From: Bacteroidales bacterium
Lineage (GTDB): Bacteria; Bacteroidota; Bacteroidia; Bacteroidales; UBA932
NCBI GenBank assembly: GCA_017428245.1
Contig: JAFRRF010000057.1
Span: 1 to 64,000, forward strand
Reading direction: 5' to 3'
Length of the DNA stretch: 64,000 bases
Part shown: positions 16,823-24,174 of the stretch, piece by piece
How the letters are laid out: each line of letters opens with the position of its first letter
Numbering within the stretch: the first letter of the stretch is position 1
Program-made: the position numbers and the translations under genes
Notes under the pieces: model-generated
What the model was told of the DNA's origin: nothing
Databases searched by the model: none
The model's input: only the letters and a program-made list of their open reading frames with translations

Positions 16823-18514
16823 ATGGAAGGATACGTTGTCAAGCACACCTTCCGGCATTTCCTGCCGGCCGCCATCCTGACGAGCATCATCGTAGAGTTG
16901 CGCGTCATTACCGACGGCATCCTCGTCAGCCGCCTGATCGGTCCTTCCGCCCTCTCGGCCATCAACCTGTATCTGCCGCTGGATTCGGCGTTCGAGGCGA
17001 TCATCGCAATTTTCGCGCTCGGCGCCAGTTTTCTGGCGGCCCGGCGGATGGGCCGCCAGGATTACACCGGCGCTTCGCATCTCTTCACCGTGTCGCTGGT
17101 CGGCACGAGCGTGATCATCACCCTGCTGACGGCGGTTTCCGCCCTGTTCTTCCAGCCGCTGGTCTCCCTGCTGGCGAGCGGCGAGAGTTCCGTCATCCGC
17201 GATTACACGGCCTCTTATCTGCTTTGGATGCTGCCGACCTTCCTGGTGATGGCGCCCAACTGTGTCTTGCGCTATTTTGTCAACATCGACGGAAAACCGC
17301 GCCTGGTGACGGCCTCGATCCTGGTCAGCTTCCTGCTCAACCCGGTTCTGGACTATGTCCTGATCCGCTTCACCGGTCTTGGAATCGCCGGCGCGGCCAT
17401 CGCAACCCTGATCAGCGACCTGGCCGGGCTGGCCATCCTGATCGTGCATTTCCTGTGGAAGCGCACTTCCTTCCGGTTCCGGATGCCGGCCGAATGGGCT
17501 TCGGTGCTGCGCGCCAGTTTCCTGACCGGCATCCCCCTTGCTGCGATGCAGTTCCTGTTCGCCGCCCTCGACCTGGTGCTCAACCGCGTCGTCCTCTTCT
17601 TCAAAGGGGCCGCCGGCATTTACATCTGGGCCGTCGTGATGCAAGTCATCTCGCTCAGCGAGATGTTCATCAACGGCGTCGCCGAGATGAACCAGTCAAT
17701 CGGCGGAATGCTGCTGGGCAGTTCCGATTTCAAGGCTTTCCGGGCTTATTTGCGACAGACCCTGCGCTTCCTCTCGATTACGCTGCTCGCGATCTGTGTT
17801 TTGCTGCTGGCCTTCCCGCAAGGCCTGTTCACCCTGTTCGGGGCCGAGGGGGAATCTGTCGACCTCGCGGAAGGCTGCCGCGTCCTGCGGATTATGTCGC
17901 TGTTCCTCATCCCGCTTTCCCTGGTCACTTTCTTCGAAAATATTCACGCGGTCGTCGGACGCGAACGGCTAGCCCTGACATTTGAACTCCTGCAGGCCAG
18001 CGTAATGGCCGGCGTGCCATTTGTGACGGGCCTGATCGCACCGGAACTGTTCTGGTGGTCGTTTCCGGCGCAGGCTGTCCTGCTCTTCGCCGCCCAGATG
18101 ACGAGTACCTGGCTGATCCAGCGGCGGGAACGCAGTGTACGGGCACCTTTCCTCGAGGAGGTCTTCCCCACCGACGTGGAGGCCGACTTCAGCGTAGCTT
18201 ATACTCGCGCGTCGGTCGACGGCACGATAGAAAAGATCGCAACGATCGCCGCCATCTGCGAACTGCCGCCCGATCAGGAAAGTTCCCTGGTGAACTGTTG
18301 TGCTGACTATATGAATCAACTGCTCGCCCGGCAAGCCGCCGACGAAAACCTGAAAGGCACTTTCGAAATCCGCCTCGTCGACAAGACCGACCTCACTTCG
18401 GTCACGTTCAAAGCCGTCGGCCACCCTCTCCAATTCGACCTCGAACACCCCGACACCCTCGACTACAAATACCTCTACGGCGTCAACGTCACCACCGTAG
18501 TATTCAATAAATAA
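16823..18514 (+). CDS. MATE family transporter with an extra C-terminal domain
   Basis: 563 residues. The first 430 or so hold about 12 hydrophobic helices in the two-bundle MATE arrangement (polyspecific drug or metabolite/cation antiporter of the inner membrane). Residues about 455-563 are soluble and not part of a standard MATE protein, which usually ends near 450. This tail (TIEKIATIAAICELPPDQES, then SLVNCCADYMNQLL) resembles the RsbW/SpoIIAB-type HATPase fold: a helix in the place of the N box, then beta strands ending VTTVVF. I do not see a convincing intact N-G1 ATP site, so it may bind no ATP. The MATE call is firm and the tail assignment is tentative. It lies 17 bases after the S9 peptidase. 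Confidence 0.85.
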   Translation: MEGYVVKHTFRHFLPAAILTSIIVELRVITDGILVSRLIGPSALSAINLYLPLDSAFEAIIAIFALGASFLAARRMGRQDYTGASHLFTVSLVGTSVIITLLTAVSALFFQPLVSLLASGESSVIRDYTASYLLWMLPTFLVMAPNCVLRYFVNIDGKPRLVTASILVSFLLNPVLDYVLIRFTGLGIAGAAIATLISDLAGLAILIVHFLWKRTSFRFRMPAEWASVLRASFLTGIPLAAMQFLFAALDLVLNRVVLFFKGAAGIYIWAVVMQVISLSEMFINGVAEMNQSIGGMLLGSSDFKAFRAYLRQTLRFLSITLLAICVLLLAFPQGLFTLFGAEGESVDLAEGCRVLRIMSLFLIPLSLVTFFENIHAVVGRERLALTFELLQASVMAGVPFVTGLIAPELFWWSFPAQAVLLFAAQMTSTWLIQRRERSVRAPFLEEVFPTDVEADFSVAYTRASVDGTIEKIATIAAICELPPDQESSLVNCCADYMNQLLARQAADENLKGTFEIRLVDKTDLTSVTFKAVGHPLQFDLEHPDTLDYKYLYGVNVTTVVFNK

Positions 18515-18602
18515 AGAATTGCTCGCCAGCCTCGCCCGGCTCACTACAGTCGGATCAAAAACAACTGTGGCACCCAATATTCTGGCTGTCAGGTCTTTAA
18601 CA

Positions 18603-18636
18603 AAAATCGGTTGCGTAAAAAAACGCAACCGATTTT
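18603..18636. terminator. bidirectional terminator
   Basis: A perfect 13-bp stem, AAAATCGGTTGCG (18603-18615) with CGCAACCGATTTT (18624-18636), and A/T tails on both sides. It lies between the convergent MATE and carboxyltransferase genes and can end both. Confidence 0.85.
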
Positions 18637-18697
18637 GTGCATATATCTGAATATCAGCACGTTCTCCGCCACGACAAAAAGCCGCAGGCGGAAAACG

Positions 18698-20482
18698 TTA
18701 CTCGATGAATCCCACGATCTGGCCTTTGACGACCTTCTCGCCCTGCTTGGCATTGATCGAGACGATGCGGCCGCTCTTGAGGGCCTTGCATTCCTCGACG
18801 CCATAGTAGGCCTGGACCCAGCAGGCAGGCTTGCCTTCTTCGATCTTGGTGCCGATGGCCGGAGCGATGCTGTCGCCCGACGGCTCGACCGTCCAGGTCA
18901 GCGTACCGGCGGCCGGCGTCTGGATCGGCTGGGCATTCGGATGCTCCTCGGTATACTTGGCGATATCGAAAGCGGGACGTTCCACGACCGGGCGCTCCAC
19001 GATGATCGGGGCACCGGCTTTGGCACGGGCGGCTTCGAGATCGTTCTTGAAACGTTTCTCGGCGGCGCCGCTCTTGTAGTCGCGGTACTGCGTCGGGTGC
19101 ATGGCCAGTTCAAAGAGCTCTTCGTCGTCGGGACCGAACTCCCAGCCGTTCTCTTTCATCTCCTTGCGATACTCGTCCATATCGTCGGGATAGAGCGCCT
19201 GGACGTCGCCTTCGAAGAATTCGAAGCCCTGCTTCTTGGCAAGTTCCTTGATTTCCGGAGCGACCTCGCCCGGAAGCTTGCCGCTCTTGCCCAGAATCAT
19301 ACCCCAGATGCTCTTGTCGGTGAGGAGGCTGTAGCGCGGTTTGCCCTGCGCTTCGGCCATGATGTTCATCAGGGCGATATTCTTCACATACTGGCTGAAC
19401 GGGGTCACCAACGGCGGGTAACCGACCTTCGGCCACACATACTCGACCTCTTCGAACAGTTTCACCACGAGGTCGTCGAGCGATACTTCCGGTTTGCCGT
19501 TGTTGCGGAGGTACATATTCACGGCAGGATGGACGCCCTTGAGGTCGGCCATCATGGAGCCCATCATTCCGCCCGGAAGGCCGCAGCCCACGAGCAGGGA
19601 GGTCAGGTGATGGTTGGTCGGCTCGATGAAGTAGCCCAGGAAGTCGTCGATGAACTTCTGCGTAAGGGCGCGGGCTTCCATATAGGCTTTCATGTTGATG
19701 TCCTTGACCTGGAAACCGGCATCCTTGAGCATGGCGCGGATGGTGATCACGTCGGGATGGATCTTACCCCAGGAGAGCGGTTCCATGGCAACGTCGAGCA
19801 CGTCGACACCGGCTTTGGCCGCTTCCAGCATCGAAGCCACGGAAAAACCGGGGCCGGTGTGGCCGTGGTACTGGACCACGATTTCGGGATGGTTCTTCTT
19901 GATGCCTGCGATGATCTGTCCGACCGACCAGGGACGGCCGATACCGGCCATATCCTTGAGGCAGATTTCCTGCGCACCGGCTTCGATGAGTTTCTCGGCC
20001 AGTTTGGTGTAATACTCAACGGTATGGATCGGAGAGTAGGTGATACAGAGGGAAGCCTGCGGGATCATGCCGCCTTCGATCGCGTATTTGATCGAGGGGA
20101 TGATGTTGTTGGCATCATTGAGGCCGTCGAAGATACGGGTGATGTCGACGCCCTGGGCGTGCTTGACCTTGTACATAAGTTTACGGACGTCCACCGGGCA
20201 CGGGTACATGCGGAGGGCGTTGAGACCACGGTCGAGCATGTGGGTCTGGATGCCGGCCTTGTGGAGCGGTTCCGTAAAGGCGCGGACGGCCTTGTTCGGA
20301 TTCTGCCCGTACAGGAGCTGGACCTGCTCGAAGGCGCCGCCGTTGGTTTCCACACGGTCGAAGCACCCCATGTCGATGATTACCGGAGCTATCTCTTGCA
20401 GCTGGTCGACGCGGGCGGTGTATTTGCCCGACGACTGCCACATGTCTCGATAAACGAGGGAGAATTTGATTTCACGAGCCAT
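18698..20482 (-). CDS. pyruvate/oxaloacetate carboxyltransferase, biotinyl domain without its lysine
   Basis: 594 residues, similar to pyruvate carboxylase subunit B and the oxaloacetate decarboxylase alpha subunit. The start MAREIKFSLVYRDMWQS is the common family start. Residues 1-300 form the HMGL-like carboxyltransferase barrel (ETNGGAFEQ, ICLKDMAGI, YHGHTGPG with metal-binding His). Residues 300-510 are the conserved PYC_OADA domain (PGGMMGSMMADL, YPPLVTPFSQYV). The last 70 residues have a biotinyl/lipoyl fold (SGRIVSINAKQGEKV). Where biotin carriers have AMKM this protein reads AYYG (residues 558-561), so the biotinylated Lys appears to be absent. It may work with a separate biotin carrier. 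No beta or gamma subunit gene lies nearby. A -7 box TACATTTG is at 20534-20541. Confidence 0.88.
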   Translation of the reverse strand: MAREIKFSLVYRDMWQSSGKYTARVDQLQEIAPVIIDMGCFDRVETNGGAFEQVQLLYGQNPNKAVRAFTEPLHKAGIQTHMLDRGLNALRMYPCPVDVRKLMYKVKHAQGVDITRIFDGLNDANNIIPSIKYAIEGGMIPQASLCITYSPIHTVEYYTKLAEKLIEAGAQEICLKDMAGIGRPWSVGQIIAGIKKNHPEIVVQYHGHTGPGFSVASMLEAAKAGVDVLDVAMEPLSWGKIHPDVITIRAMLKDAGFQVKDINMKAYMEARALTQKFIDDFLGYFIEPTNHHLTSLLVGCGLPGGMMGSMMADLKGVHPAVNMYLRNNGKPEVSLDDLVVKLFEEVEYVWPKVGYPPLVTPFSQYVKNIALMNIMAEAQGKPRYSLLTDKSIWGMILGKSGKLPGEVAPEIKELAKKQGFEFFEGDVQALYPDDMDEYRKEMKENGWEFGPDDEELFELAMHPTQYRDYKSGAAEKRFKNDLEAARAKAGAPIIVERPVVERPAFDIAKYTEEHPNAQPIQTPAAGTLTWTVEPSGDSIAPAIGTKIEEGKPACWVQAYYGVEECKALKSGRIVSINAKQGEKVVKGQIVGFIE

Positions 20483-20533
20483 ATTGAAGCGAAGTATGTT
20501 TAAAATTAGTTTGGTTTTTCCGCAAACAGTTTG

Positions 20534-20541
20534 CAAATGTA
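20534..20541 (-). promoter_or_regulatory. -7 box of the carboxyltransferase gene
   Basis: TACATTTG on the minus strand, 51 bases before the ATG. ATTG (20562-20565), 20 bases upstream, could serve as a weak -33. Confidence 0.45.
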
Positions 20542-20564
20542 ACGATTATTTGAAAGAAAAACAA

Positions 20565-20572
20565 TATATTTG
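20565..20572 (+). promoter_or_regulatory. -7 box of tRNA-Arg
   Basis: TATATTTG, 13 bases before the tRNA, the same distance as at tRNA-His. There is no TTTG at 18-21 bases upstream. Confidence 0.55.
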
Positions 20573-20585
20573 CAGTCCCAAACCG

Positions 20586-20657
20586 GCCTCCGTAGTTTAA
20601 TGGATAGAATTTCAGATTCCGGTTCTGACGGTTGCGGTTCGATTCCGCACGGGGGTA
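20586..20657 (+). tRNA. tRNA-Arg (CCG)
   Basis: Acceptor GCCTCCG pairs with CGGGGGT using two G-U pairs. A short D arm (GTTTAATGGATAGAAT) follows. The anticodon arm TCAGA-TTCCGGT-TCTGA gives anticodon CCG, and the T arm is GCGG-TTCGATT-CCGC. The discriminator is A and CCA is not encoded. The gene is followed by a structured tail and a terminator, then by an AT-rich islet, a common setting for integration next to tRNA genes. Confidence 0.93.
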
Positions 20658-20668
20658 CTTGAGTTACC

Positions 20669-20770
20669 GGGGCGCTGCCCCAAACCCCGCGCCTCCCGGC
20701 CTTAGTACTTTGCTAATGCCGGGAGTTGTGCATTCTTGAGTTGGGTTTAGCAAAGTACCGGCCTCCGGCG
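20669..20770 (+). other. structured 3' tail downstream of tRNA-Arg
   Basis: About 100 bases with overlapping inverted repeats: GGGGC-GCT-GCCCC (20669-20681); CTCCCGGC (20693-20700) with GCCGGGAG (20718-20725); GTACTTTGCTAA (20705-20716) with its perfect complement TTAGCAAAGTAC (20747-20758). The second and third pairings interlock, because one arm of the 12-bp repeat lies in the loop of the 8-bp one. They could form a pseudoknot or mutually exclusive folds. It lies between the tRNA and the terminator, so it should be transcribed with the tRNA. Confidence 0.5.
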
Positions 20771-20791
20771 GCCCGCTGATGCGGGCTTTTT
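20771..20791 (+). terminator. terminator of the tRNA-Arg transcript
   Basis: GCCCGC, loop TGAT, GCGGGC, TTTTT: a strong intrinsic terminator. Confidence 0.85.
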
Positions 20792-21179
20792 CGTACTTTC
20801 TAGTTCGGAACAATCAAATCAGCGCCTAAACTAAGTGGGCAACCCGAAAATCTTTGTCCACTCCATTCTCGGCAAAAACGCTCTGTGACTTGTTTGCATG
20901 CGGACACCGTTATTTTTCGTCACTAAAGGATGTACAACGCAGACCATTAAACAGGCTCGTCAATGTCGCGCAGAAGGGCGTCCCGCATAGGTTATTAATG
21001 CTTGCCCTCCCTCGGCTTTTCCAGTGATCAATTAAATATCAAAGATTTATATTATCTTTGTAAAGAAACGATAAGATATTCCCCCATTAATAAGTCCGGC
21101 AATTATAAAAATGGGGGGGGCAAGTATCTGTATATCAACAACTTGCGCACGCCCCGTGCAACAAAAACCATCTTATCCA
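20792..21179. other. gene-poor stretch at the edge of the AT-rich islet
   Basis: I find no convincing gene here. The left half (to about 21010) has no long frame and could be decayed sequence. The right half is AT-rich. It holds a -7 box TATCTTTG (21053-21060) without a clear -33, and a run of eight G (21113-21120) 60 bases before the next gene. The DNA upstream of the G run is in frame with the lipoprotein gene from an ATG at 21111. Confidence 0.5.
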
Positions 21180-21704
21180 ATGAAAACTACTCGTTATTTT
21201 TTCTTCGCCCTTGTGAGTGTTTGCTCACTACTATTTATTACTTCTTGTCAAGAAGTTAAAGATGATGATATGAATGATAAAAGCGCAATTGTTGGGACAG
21301 AAACATTTGTATCGTCTTTATCTTCTTATCGCGCATACATAACAAAATCTGATGAATTATCTGAGGGCGAAGCACAAGCCATGATTGAACCAATTATGGC
21401 ATTATCCATAGCCTATCTTGATGCGAATGATTATGACATTTCTGAAGACTTTGATGATCCAGATGATCCGCGAATTGCATGGGTTGCGTTGGCTTTAGCA
21501 GAGTATGATAGAATCTTCCTGCCAACGACAAAAACATCGGTAGGAGGATGTGTTCTCCAAGCTATAGGCGTTTATGAGGTTTTGGACGCTATGGGGAAAA
21601 AGCTTATTAAAGCACTTGCAAAGCAAGCGCTAAAAAAGGCTGTTCCCTATGTGGGGGCTGCGCTTACAGTGGTAGATTTTGTTCTTTGTATGGTAGAAGA
21701 CTAA
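21180..21704 (+). CDS. small secreted lipoprotein with Cys-bracketed hydrophobic C-terminus (bacteriocin-like?)
   Basis: 174 residues. The start MKTTRYFFFALVSVCSLLFITSC is a clear lipoprotein signal with lipobox ITSC. Next comes an acidic middle section (DDDMND, EDFDDPDDPR), then a C-terminal module of about 60 residues that opens with GGC, runs through a Lys/Ala-rich amphipathic stretch (KKLIKALAKQALKKAVPYVG), continues as AALTVVDFVL and closes with CMVED. Two Cys bracketing an amphipathic, Gly/Ala-rich helix-forming segment is the layout of some pore-forming bacteriocins, for example halocin C8-like peptides released from a larger precursor. I do not recognise the family firmly. Codon and base use are far more AT-rich than in the neighbours, which suggests transfer. 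The next gene encodes a two-helix membrane protein, a possible immunity partner. Confidence 0.75.
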   Translation: MKTTRYFFFALVSVCSLLFITSCQEVKDDDMNDKSAIVGTETFVSSLSSYRAYITKSDELSEGEAQAMIEPIMALSIAYLDANDYDISEDFDDPDDPRIAWVALALAEYDRIFLPTTKTSVGGCVLQAIGVYEVLDAMGKKLIKALAKQALKKAVPYVGAALTVVDFVLCMVED

Positions 21705-21717
21705 TTTTGTTACCCAT

Positions 21718-21915
21718 ATGCTTTTGTTAATCAATTCCATCCTCTTTTTTATTGGTTTTATCTGGATGATCTTCGATCGTGCAAAATTTGAAAAAAAGCA
21801 CAAAGGTGATTCCGGAGAATTCGCTTCTCTCTATAGGGAGCACAATACCCTTCAAATTGTTTTGCTAGCAGTTTTAACCTTTTATTGTCTTTCCAAGTAT
21901 TTTGGTATAGATTAG
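21718..21915 (+). CDS. small two-helix membrane protein
   Basis: 65 residues, 13 bases after the lipoprotein gene. A first transmembrane helix (INSILFFIGFIWMIF), a charged linker (DRAKFEKKHKGDSGEF) and a second helix (IVLLAVLTFYCLSKYF) are visible. There is no signal cleavage site and no known motif. It has the same AT-rich base use as the upstream gene and probably shares its transcript. Size, topology and position fit a bacteriocin immunity protein or a holin-like accessory protein. That is inference only. Confidence 0.6.
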   Translation: MLLLINSILFFIGFIWMIFDRAKFEKKHKGDSGEFASLYREHNTLQIVLLAVLTFYCLSKYFGID

Positions 21916-21970
21916 CTGTATTGGATCAAGCCGGAGATTCGTTAAACAGTCAAAATAGAGGTCGACTAAA

Positions 21971-22022
21971 AATGACATGAACCCCGAAAGTTAGACATAA
22001 TACTTTTGGGGTTCATGTCATT
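21971..22022 (-). terminator. 20-bp stem hairpin, terminator of the metallo-hydrolase transcript
   Basis: The arms at 21971-21990 and 22003-22022 pair over 20 bp with one mismatch, which becomes a G-U pair in RNA on the plus strand. The loop is 12 bases. In the minus direction the stem is followed by TTTTTAG, so it should end the SusC/SusD/hydrolase transcript. It also marks the right edge of the AT-rich islet. The arm contains GAACCCCGAAAGTTAGACA, which resembles terminal sequences of some IS3-family elements, but no transposase is present. Confidence 0.7.
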
Positions 22023-22039
22023 CTGACGGTTTATTCAGA

Positions 22040-22687
22040 TCAGTTGAGGAGTTCGATGGCGGGATCGAGGTCTTTTTTTAGTTTGGGGACGTCGATTTCG
22101 AAGTAGTGGTAAGCGTAGAGACACTTGGGCTTGATGAGGTTGGCCGCCTTGAGGAATTCCTCGTCGGTCATTGTGTACGGGAGGTTCTTCGGCAGGAAAG
22201 CCAGGTCGATCTTCGGGAGTTCCTGCATTTCGGGAATGGGTTCCGTGTCGCCGGCCAGATACACCTTGAAGCCGTCGAAATCGACCACATAGCCGTTCCC
22301 CACCCCGCGAGGATGGAAGAGTTCGCCCGAAGGGTTGCGGCGATTCACGTTATACGACTCCACCGCCGTTATCTGGATGCCTTCCCAAGTGCAGAACTGG
22401 TCGTTGGCCAGCACGATGTAACGATCGTCCACCGGGCCTACGTTCGCACTCACGATAAAGGTCGTATCCGGCGTCTCTATCTCGGAAAACGCCTTTTCGT
22501 CGTAATGATCGTAATGGTTGTGGGTGATCAGGATCAGGTCGGCTTTGGGATCGCCGGTGAAGTCGTGGACCTCGCTGTACGGGTCGACATAGATGATCTT
22601 GTCACCTATGTCGAGCCGTACGGAGGCGTGGCCCAGCACCTTGACCCGAAGGTCACCCATCGGTGTAGGGAACGTTTTCATCGGCAT
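22040..22687 (-). CDS. MBL-fold metallo-hydrolase (UlaG-like)
   Basis: About 215 residues, cytoplasmic, without a signal peptide. It carries the metallo-beta-lactamase signature ITHNHYDHYD (about residue 57), a later metal-binding Asp in YLAGDTE, and a His in CLYAYHYFE. This set is typical of the small UlaG/YtnP-like hydrolases, whose substrates vary. The ATG at 22687 overlaps the SusD stop codon (TGATG), so translation is probably coupled. A second ATG (MKTFPTPMGD) lies 6 bases on. It is the last gene of the left SusC/SusD operon and may process the imported compound. A strong hairpin follows. Confidence 0.87.
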   Translation of the reverse strand: MPMKTFPTPMGDLRVKVLGHASVRLDIGDKIIYVDPYSEVHDFTGDPKADLILITHNHYDHYDEKAFSEIETPDTTFIVSANVGPVDDRYIVLANDQFCTWEGIQITAVESYNVNRRNPSGELFHPRGVGNGYVVDFDGFKVYLAGDTEPIPEMQELPKIDLAFLPKNLPYTMTDEEFLKAANLIKPKCLYAYHYFEIDVPKLKKDLDPAIELLN

Positions 22688-24156
22688 CAATACCCCGGAT
22701 TCTGCTGGATGCCCGGATTGGCGTTGATCTCGTCCTGGCAGATCGGGAGGATCGCCCGGAAGAACGTCCGGTCAATGTGGCTCTCACGGTAGGTCGTGGT
22801 GGTACCGAAGCCCCACGCATCGTCCTCGAAGTACACGGTGCGGTTCTGGCGCATCTCCTCGAAGAAGAGCTTGCCCTCGCCGAACAGTTCGCGACGATAC
22901 TCGTCGAAGATGGCGTCGAGGCTCACGTTCGCGGCCGTCCAGGCAGGCTGGCCCGGATTACGTCTGGCGATCTCGTTCAGCAACTCGGCGGCTTTCGCCT
23001 TGTTGTTGTTGTGGAAGTACGCCTCCGCAGCAAGCAGATAGATTTCCGACAGACGGGTCACCTTGATGTTGACCGCCGTGGAAGTCGCCTTGCCGTCGCC
23101 GGCCAGGCTCGGGTTGCCGCTGTACTTGTAGCAGCACACCGGCCAGTTGCTGCGCTCTTCCTCGCCGTACATGTGGTCGTAGTCCATCACGCCCCAGCGG
23201 ACGTCGGTGTCAGCCATGATCTGGTGCCAGTATTCGCTGGCGCTGAAGCAGCCGTAGGCCGAGGAGTTGCCGTGGTTCTTGCGACGGAAGAGGATGCCGT
23301 AGGCGCTTCCGCCCGGGTCACCCTCACTCGGGTAGATGGCCAGTTCGAAGACAGATTCGGAACCGTTCTGCTTCGTCCAGGAAGCCACCCACTCGGACGG
23401 CTCATAGAGCTTGTAGACGCCGCTGTCGATGATGTTGTCGAAGCACGTGGCCGCAGCCGAGAAGTTGTCCATATACATGTACACCTTACCCAGGATGGCC
23501 TGGTTCGCATAGTAGTTGATGTAACCGACGACTTTCTTCTTGGCCAGCAGCGGAGCTGCTGTGTTGAGGTCGGCCACGATCTGCGTATAGACCTCTTCCA
23601 CCGTGTTGCGCTGCAGCTGCGCACCGGCATCGACCGGCTCGGTGACCAGGGCCACGCCCGCAGCGGACTTGTTCATGTTGTACGGCTGGCCGTAGAGGCG
23701 CACCAGGTCGAAGTGGATCAGGGCGCGGGCGGTATAAGCCTGGCCAAGGATGTTGTCGAGACCCGTGGAGGTCGTTCCGTCAGCCTTCAGCAGCTCGATG
23801 TTCTTGATGATGTTGTTGGCCTGGAGCAGGCAGTTGTAACCCTGCGACCAAAGGCCGGAATAGGTGTTCGACGTCTGCGTGTGGGCGAAATAGTACATAT
23901 TGGAGCCCGTATAGCCGGCCGTGTAAATGGTGAAGTCACCGCCCCTGGCGTCGCCGAAGAGCAGGAAGTTCTGGCCATAGTAGCTCGTCGAGGTCATCTT
24001 GCGCATCAGGCCGTTGATCATCACCTGGGCATCCGCTTCACTCGTGATGCAGGTGGAGGAGTCAGCCTGGTTGCTCGGGGAGACATCCAGGAAACCTTCA
24101 CAGGAAACGAAGGTCAGCGCGCAGAAAAACGAAAGGATGATTGCTATCTTTTTCAT
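22687..24156 (-). CDS. SusD/RagB family surface lipoprotein
   Basis: 489 residues. The lipoprotein signal has lipobox TFVSC followed by EGFLDVSPSNQ, the typical SusD start. TPR-like helices (AYTARALIHFDLVRLYGQPY) and the C-terminal SusD signature (RRELFGEGKLFFEEMRQ, ending LPICQDEINANPGIQQNPGY) are present. It forms the lid of the SusC channel and captures glycans or peptides at the surface. It lies 18 bases after the SusC gene and overlaps the hydrolase gene downstream. Confidence 0.95.
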   Translation of the reverse strand: MKKIAIILSFFCALTFVSCEGFLDVSPSNQADSSTCITSEADAQVMINGLMRKMTSTSYYGQNFLLFGDARGGDFTIYTAGYTGSNMYYFAHTQTSNTYSGLWSQGYNCLLQANNIIKNIELLKADGTTSTGLDNILGQAYTARALIHFDLVRLYGQPYNMNKSAAGVALVTEPVDAGAQLQRNTVEEVYTQIVADLNTAAPLLAKKKVVGYINYYANQAILGKVYMYMDNFSAAATCFDNIIDSGVYKLYEPSEWVASWTKQNGSESVFELAIYPSEGDPGGSAYGILFRRKNHGNSSAYGCFSASEYWHQIMADTDVRWGVMDYDHMYGEEERSNWPVCCYKYSGNPSLAGDGKATSTAVNIKVTRLSEIYLLAAEAYFHNNNKAKAAELLNEIARRNPGQPAWTAANVSLDAIFDEYRRELFGEGKLFFEEMRQNRTVYFEDDAWGFGTTTTYRESHIDRTFFRAILPICQDEINANPGIQQNPGY

Positions 24157-24174
24157 AATTGTGTCCTCCGTAAT

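Noticed and set aside
21002-21259. 85-residue frame upstream of and overlapping the islet lipoprotein
   Set aside because: It crosses the likely promoter and the G8 run, overlaps the signal peptide in another frame and has no features. AT-rich DNA gives such frames by chance less often, so confidence in rejection is moderate.
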